From NCBI GenBank assembly GCA_937864895.1, contig CALMDF010000527.1, positions 1-8,334 on the forward strand: 8,334 bases of DNA, written 5' to 3'. This stretch comes from an uncultured Holophagales bacterium. GTDB lineage: Bacteria > Acidobacteriota > Thermoanaerobaculia > UBA5066. Under the pieces are notes generated by a model. It searched no databases. It worked only from the letters and a program-made list of their open reading frames with translations, and was not told where the DNA came from. Below, one piece after another: positions 4,889-8,334 of the stretch (positions are counted from its first letter, which is position 1; each line of letters starts with the position of its first letter). The position numbers were made by a program, and so were the translations under genes.

Positions 4889-6658
4889 ATGAGCCTTTCC
4901 ACGCTCGACTGGGGAATCGTCGTCGCCTATTTCGCTCTCTCGATCGGGATCGGGCTGAAGTTCACGAAGAAGGGCGGCGAGTCGCTCGAGGAATACTTCG
5001 TCGCGGGACGGGCCGTCTCCTGGTGGCTCGCCGGCTCCGCGATGATCGCCACGACCTTCGCGGCCGACACGCCGCTCGTCGTGACCGGCCTCGTCGCCAA
5101 GCACGGCGTCGCCGGGAACTGGCTCTGGTGGAACATGGTCATGAGCGGGACTCTCACCGTGTTCCTCTACGCCCGCCTCTGGCGAAGGGCGCGCGTCATG
5201 ACCGACGTCGAGTTCGCCGAGATCCGCTACTCGGGCCGGCCGGCGACCTTCCTCCGCGGGTTCCGCGCGATCTACCTCGCCCTCCCGATCAACCTCATCA
5301 TCATGGGCTGGGTCACGCTGGCGATGGTGAAGATCCTCGGCATCGCGCTCGGGATCCCGCCGGTCTGGGCCGTCGGCATCTGCTTCGTCGTCACGGTCGC
5401 CTACTCCGCCGCGGCGGGAATGTGGGCCGTCCTCTGGACGGACCTCGTCCAGCTCGTCATCAAGATGACCGCCGTCATCGTTCTGGCGGTCTACGCCGTC
5501 CGGGCGGTCGGCGGCATGGGCGCGCTGAAGGAGGGGCTCGCCGCCCACTTCGGCTCCCTCGACGCCGCGCTCTCCGTCGTCCCGCCCGCGGGCTCGCCCT
5601 GGATGCCCGCCATCGCCCTCTTCACGTTCCTCTCCGTCCAGTGGTGGGCCGCCTGGTACCCCGGCGCCGAGCCCGGGGGCGGCGGCTACGTCGCCCAGCG
5701 GATCTTCTCGGCGAAGACCGAGCGGGACGGCATCCTCGCGACCCTCTTCTTCAACGTCGGCCACTACGCCCTCCGGCCGTGGCCCTGGATCGTCACGGGC
5801 CTCTGCACCGTCCTCCTCTACCCCGGCGGCGTCGAGATCGCCGGCAAGAAGGACGTCGAGGCGGCCTACGTCCAGGCGATGGTCGACCTCCTCCCGTCGG
5901 GCTGGAGGGGGTTCCTCCTCGCGGGATTCGCGGCGGCGTACATGTCGACGATCGGCACGCACCTGAACTGGGGGGCGAGCTACCTCGTCAACGACGTCTA
6001 CCGGCGCTTCCTGAAGAAGGACGCGACCGAGAAGCACTACGTCCTCGCGGCGCGCGTCACGACCATCCTCCTCTTCCTCGCCTCGATCGGCGTCTCGCTC
6101 AACCTCGGGACGATCGAGGGAGCGTGGCGCTTCCTCCTCGCGCTCGGGAGCGGGACGGGGCTCGTCCTCATCCTCCGCTGGTACTGGTGGCGCATCAACG
6201 CCTGGAGCGAGATCTCGGCGATGGGGGCCTCGATGGTCGTCTCGCTCGCCGCCATGGCGTGGTTCGCCCGCCCCGGCGCCGTGACGCCCGGCCCGGGAGC
6301 CGACTTCGAGGCCCAGGCGAAGACGATGCTCGTCACCGTCCTCGTCTCCACGCTCGTCTGGGTCTCGGTGACGTTCCTGACGAAACCGGAGCCCGACGAG
6401 AAGCTCCGGTCGTTCTACGACCGCGTCCGGCCGGGCGGCCCGGGCTGGGCCCGCATCTCGACGGCGATGGGCCTCGGGCGGGAGGGGATTCCCGGCGGGG
6501 CGCTCTCCTTCGCGAACTGGGGCCTCGCGGTCGTCCTCGTCTACTCCGCTCTCTTCGGCATCGGGAAGGTCGTGCTCGGCGAGACCGCCGCCGGCCTCGG
6601 GCTCATCGCGCTCGCGGCCCTCTGCTTCGGCCTCGTCATGCGCAACCTGAGGCGCTGA
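4889..6658 (+). CDS. Sodium:solute symporter, SSS family (LeuT-fold), substrate unknown
   Basis: The 589-residue inner-membrane protein has about 13-14 hydrophobic segments and is complete. The N-terminus LDWGIVVAYFALSIGIGL (6-23) is the usual first helix, followed by EEYFVAGRAVSWW (34-46) and the helix with AMIATTFAADTPL (51-63). The central block YPGAEPGGGGYVAQRIFSAK (257-276), then RPWPW (296-300), defines a subgroup of SSS transporters common in environmental bacteria. The sodium-site helix AAAYMSTIGTHLNW (348-361) offers S353 and T354 where vSGLT has its Na2-binding serine pair, and VNDVYRRF follows it. The protein should couple Na+ to uptake of a small solute (sugar, sialic acid, proline and others are known in the family); I cannot name the substrate. 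The ATG at 4889 fits the first helix but lacks a ribosome site. The gene is divergent from a PTS IIA-like gene, and its last 23 bases overlap the opposing sdpI-like gene. Confidence 0.93.
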   Translation: MSLSTLDWGIVVAYFALSIGIGLKFTKKGGESLEEYFVAGRAVSWWLAGSAMIATTFAADTPLVVTGLVAKHGVAGNWLWWNMVMSGTLTVFLYARLWRRARVMTDVEFAEIRYSGRPATFLRGFRAIYLALPINLIIMGWVTLAMVKILGIALGIPPVWAVGICFVVTVAYSAAAGMWAVLWTDLVQLVIKMTAVIVLAVYAVRAVGGMGALKEGLAAHFGSLDAALSVVPPAGSPWMPAIALFTFLSVQWWAAWYPGAEPGGGGYVAQRIFSAKTERDGILATLFFNVGHYALRPWPWIVTGLCTVLLYPGGVEIAGKKDVEAAYVQAMVDLLPSGWRGFLLAGFAAAYMSTIGTHLNWGASYLVNDVYRRFLKKDATEKHYVLAARVTTILLFLASIGVSLNLGTIEGAWRFLLALGSGTGLVLILRWYWWRINAWSEISAMGASMVVSLAAMAWFARPGAVTPGPGADFEAQAKTMLVTVLVSTLVWVSVTFLTKPEPDEKLRSFYDRVRPGGPGWARISTAMGLGREGIPGGALSFANWGLAVVLVYSALFGIGKVVLGETAAGLGLIALAALCFGLVMRNLRR

Positions 6659-7325
6659 GCTTCCGGAAGGCCAGGTACGAGTAGGCGATCGGGACGAGCG
6701 TCATCGCCGCGAGCGGCGCGGCAAAGAGGATCTCGCCCGGGGTCCCCGGCACGAAGGCCCCCGCGAGCTGCACGAGGCCGCCGGCGACCCAGATCGGGGC
6801 CGCCAGGCGGTGGGTCCGGGTCCAGACCTCTTCGTTCGCGATGGTCCAGGGCGTCCGGATCCCGATGAACCAGTTGTGCCGGAGCTTCCCCATGCTGTTG
6901 CCGAAGACGATGAAGAAGACGGCGAGAATCGCCCGGACGCTCCAGTCGTGGTCGACCGCGAGCCCGAGCGCCCCGAGGGTGAGGACGACGTGGACCGCGG
7001 CGTTCATCAGGGGGAGGAGCCAGCGGACGAGCTTCAGCGTCCCGGGGAAGCGCGAGTAGTTCTTCCGGAGCGGGTCGACGAGCGGGAGGAGGAGGACCAG
7101 GGCCCAGAAGACGATCCCGAGGAGCGGCGCCACGAGGGCACTCGCCCCGGCGCCGGCGAACCGGTCGGCCTCGCCCGTGAGGATCCAGTCGACCGGGACC
7201 TTCCCCCGCAGGCGCGGCAGGGCCCAGAGGCCGAAGGCGAGGTCGGCGAGGAGAATCGCGAGGAGCGGCAGCTCCCCCACGACGAGGGCGCGGTCGACCC
7301 GGTAGGGGCGTTCAGGGACGTCCAT
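6636..7325 (-). CDS. sdpI: SdpI-family membrane protein (DUF1648 plus SdpI domain)
   Basis: The 229-residue protein has about six hydrophobic segments (roughly 18-36, 62-82, 100-123, 131-143, 175-192, 198-220). The N-terminal half carries the DUF1648-like stretch LPRLRGKVPVDWILTGEADR (36-55). The C-terminal half has the family hallmark GNSMGKLRHNWFIGIRTPWT (142-161) followed by ANEEVWTRTHR. In Bacillus subtilis, SdpI is both the immunity protein against the SDP toxin and a receptor that captures the repressor SdpR at the membrane when the toxin is present. Here the preceding gene is an SdpR-like repressor, overlapping by 14 bases, which repeats the sdpRI layout. No sdpABC toxin genes are in the window, so immunity to an own toxin is not shown; envelope-stress sensing or self-protection from neighbours' peptides is an inference. 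The ATG at 7325 is preceded by a modest GAAGAAGAG site. The 3' end overlaps the symporter gene. Confidence 0.88.
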   Translation of the reverse strand: MDVPERPYRVDRALVVGELPLLAILLADLAFGLWALPRLRGKVPVDWILTGEADRFAGAGASALVAPLLGIVFWALVLLLPLVDPLRKNYSRFPGTLKLVRWLLPLMNAAVHVVLTLGALGLAVDHDWSVRAILAVFFIVFGNSMGKLRHNWFIGIRTPWTIANEEVWTRTHRLAAPIWVAGGLVQLAGAFVPGTPGEILFAAPLAAMTLVPIAYSYLAFRKLSASGCA

Positions 7326-7602
7326 GGCTCTTCTTCTTCCGTTCCGTCATTCCGAGGAGGAACCGGAGCGCCTCCTGGAAGACCGTCGTGTCGAGGGAGT
7401 AGACGATGTTCTGGCCGCGCCTCACGTCCTGGACGAGGCGCGCCTGCTTGAGGAGCGAGAGGTGGTGCGAGATCGAAGGCTTCGTCATGTCGAAGCGCTC
7501 CGCGATCTCGCCGGCGTTGAGGTCGCCCTCGCGGAGGTACTCCAGGATGCGCCGGCGCGTCGGGTCGGCGAGCGCCTTGAAGACGAGGCCCGGGTCGCTC
7601 AC
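7312..7602 (-). CDS. sdpR: ArsR-type winged-helix repressor, SdpR-like
   Basis: The 96-residue protein is a single winged-helix DNA-binding domain. It opens with VFKALADPTRRRILEYLREG (7-26), has LNAGEIAERFDMTKPSISHHLSLLKQARLV (28-57) as helix-turn-helix with recognition helix around 41-52, and a wing RRGQNIVYSLD (61-71). The metal-binding cysteines of ArsR/SmtB (ELCVCDL type) are absent, as in SdpR, so it is not expected to be a metal sensor. The start is GTG at 7602-7600, sharing GTGA with the upstream hydrolase stop; an in-frame extension to 7788 is low-complexity sequence antisense in character and is rejected. By analogy with Bacillus it would repress its own operon until SdpI titrates it to the membrane; the operator should lie upstream of the hydrolase gene, outside the window, unless an internal promoter exists. 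The SdpR label rests on domain type plus the adjacent sdpI gene. Confidence 0.88.
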   Translation of the reverse strand: MSDPGLVFKALADPTRRRILEYLREGDLNAGEIAERFDMTKPSISHHLSLLKQARLVQDVRRGQNIVYSLDTTVFQEALRFLLGMTERKKKSHGRP

Positions 7603-8333
7603 CGGGCCGTTCGCCCCGGGAGCGCGAGGGCCCAGGCGGCGACCGTCTCCACGACCTCGGCCGACACGTGCCCCGGCCGCTCGTATTCCGCCGGCGTCGA
7701 GGCGCCCTCCCCTTCGACGAGGAGGTGGTTCAGCTTCGGCAGGAGACGGAAGGTCGCGTCCGGCCGTGAGGAAAGGGCCGCCCGCCACGTTTCGAAGTCC
7801 TTCGCCGTGACCTGGTAGTCGCGCCCGCCCGCGAGGACGAGGATCGGGACCTTCACGCCCCTTACCGACGCCACCGGGTCGTACGCCGCGAGGTCGAGCC
7901 AGTACGCCGGAGGCGCTCCGAGGTAGAGCGTGCCGGCCGCCGGGGGCTTGCCCGGGTCGAGGGCCCGGATCTTCGCGGTCTCGGCCTTCAACGCTTCCAC
8001 GTGCTCCTTCGTCGCCGCGCCGATCGCGGCGAGGTAATCGACCTGCTCGGCCGCGAGGACGTCGAGCGGGCGCGCGTTCCCGGCGACGATCGCGATTCCC
8101 GCGAGCCTCCCGTCCGCCGCCGCGATCCGCGGAGCGAGCATGCCGCCCAGGCTGTGCCCGAGGAGGGCGACCCTTCCCGGGTCGATCCCGGGCTGGGCGC
8201 GCAGGAGCGCCGCGGCGGCGAGGGCGTCGTCGACGACCTCCTCCTTCACGGTGAGGGAGAGGCCCTTCATCCGCGCTCCGTGCGCCCTCGTCCGCTTCTC
8301 GTACCGGAGGACGGCGATTCCCCGCGCCGCGAG
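7599..8333 (-). CDS. Alpha/beta hydrolase (serine esterase/peptidase-like), N-terminus outside the window
   Basis: The frame is open to the window edge, giving about 244 residues and the stop at 7601-7599. An ATG at 8270 is not the true start, because codons before it read LAARGIAVLRYEKRTRAHGA, a conserved strand and loop of this family. The nucleophile elbow VALLGHSLGGM holds the catalytic serine. The acid is likely the Asp of ILVLAGGRDYQV and the base the His of LPKLNHLLVEGEG, in the expected order. A cap insertion with AYWLDLAAYDP lies between them. The C-terminus GHVSAEVVETVAAW is also typical. Related proteins often carry a signal peptide or a DUF3887-like N-terminal domain, but that part is not visible, so location and substrate are open. 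The gene is first of the visible cistrons with sdpR and sdpI, coupled by a GTGA overlap. Confidence 0.87.
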   Translation of the reverse strand, partial: LAARGIAVLRYEKRTRAHGARMKGLSLTVKEEVVDDALAAAALLRAQPGIDPGRVALLGHSLGGMLAPRIAAADGRLAGIAIVAGNARPLDVLAAEQVDYLAAIGAATKEHVEALKAETAKIRALDPGKPPAAGTLYLGAPPAYWLDLAAYDPVASVRGVKVPILVLAGGRDYQVTAKDFETWRAALSSRPDATFRLLPKLNHLLVEGEGASTPAEYERPGHVSAEVVETVAAWALALPGRTAR

Positions 8334-8334
8334 G

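Noticed and set aside
4801..4902. Extension of the IIA-like gene to an upstream GTG at 4902.
   Set aside because: It would overlap the divergent symporter start, lacks a ribosome site and adds no family sequence; GTG 4800 has GGAGGA at the right distance.
4871..6037. A 388-codon open frame on the minus strand opposite the SSS symporter.
   Set aside because: It is highly charged repetitive Asp/Arg/Glu sequence, the typical shadow of a high-GC membrane-protein gene.
3466..6684. A 1072-codon open frame on the plus strand across three genes.
   Set aside because: The product is Arg/Pro/Gly-rich without any domain, and it overlaps well-supported genes on both strands (4321-4800 minus, 4889-6658 plus).
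7603..7788. Extension of the SdpR-like gene to a start at 7788.
   Set aside because: The added residues are Arg/Gly/Pro-rich shadow of the hydrolase gene, and ArsR proteins of this type begin just before VFKALADPTRR.
1..8334. tRNA, rRNA, CRISPR arrays, insertion sequences, direct repeats and riboswitches.
   Set aside because: I looked for cloverleaf-like arms, spaced repeats, terminal inverted repeats and transposase motifs and saw none; intergenic space is under 300 bases in total.

Overview
The window is very GC-rich, with G or C at most third codon positions. It carries eight or nine tightly packed bacterial genes with no RNA genes, mobile elements, CRISPR arrays or phage genes. The coding style (many GTG starts, 4-base stop/start overlaps, long spurious open frames opposite real genes) and the gene mix (LeuT-like amino-acid transporter, SSS symporter, SdpR/SdpI pair) would fit a high-GC environmental lineage such as Acidobacteriota (Holophagae or Thermoanaerobaculia type). 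That placement is an inference; other high-GC phyla are not excluded.

Left part (1-2246): the 3' end of a TerB-like gene runs rightward and meets, tail to tail across a perfect 20-bp palindrome, a leftward two-gene operon. This operon encodes a close LeuT relative (NSS family) and a 47-residue single-helix protein whose GTG start overlaps the transporter stop. The pair resembles NSS transporters that have a small MetS-type subunit.

Centre (2349-4324): reading rightward from a 102-bp divergent spacer are a nitrilase-superfamily amidase (omega-amidase type) and, overlapping its stop by GTGA, a polytopic membrane protein with the look of a GT-C glycosyltransferase. The latter ends in a CTAG shared with the stop of a leftward stand-alone PTS EIIA-like protein (4321-4800). 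Across an 88-bp divergent spacer from it, a 589-residue sodium:solute symporter reads rightward (4889-6658).

Right part (6636-8334): a leftward operon encodes an alpha/beta hydrolase (5' end outside the window), an ArsR-type repressor of the SdpR kind and an SdpI-family membrane protein. Hydrolase and repressor overlap by GTGA, repressor and SdpI by 14 bp, and the SdpI gene overlaps the symporter gene tail to tail by 23 bp.

Functionally the window is about membrane transport and envelope sensing: two sodium-coupled transporters (one with a micro-subunit, one divergent from a phosphorelay-type IIA protein) and an SdpR/SdpI signalling pair with no visible toxin genes. Nothing here is clearly a new system. 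The best leads are the NSS micro-subunit and its altered substrate pocket, the IIA/symporter divergon, and the hydrolase-SdpR-SdpI operon.
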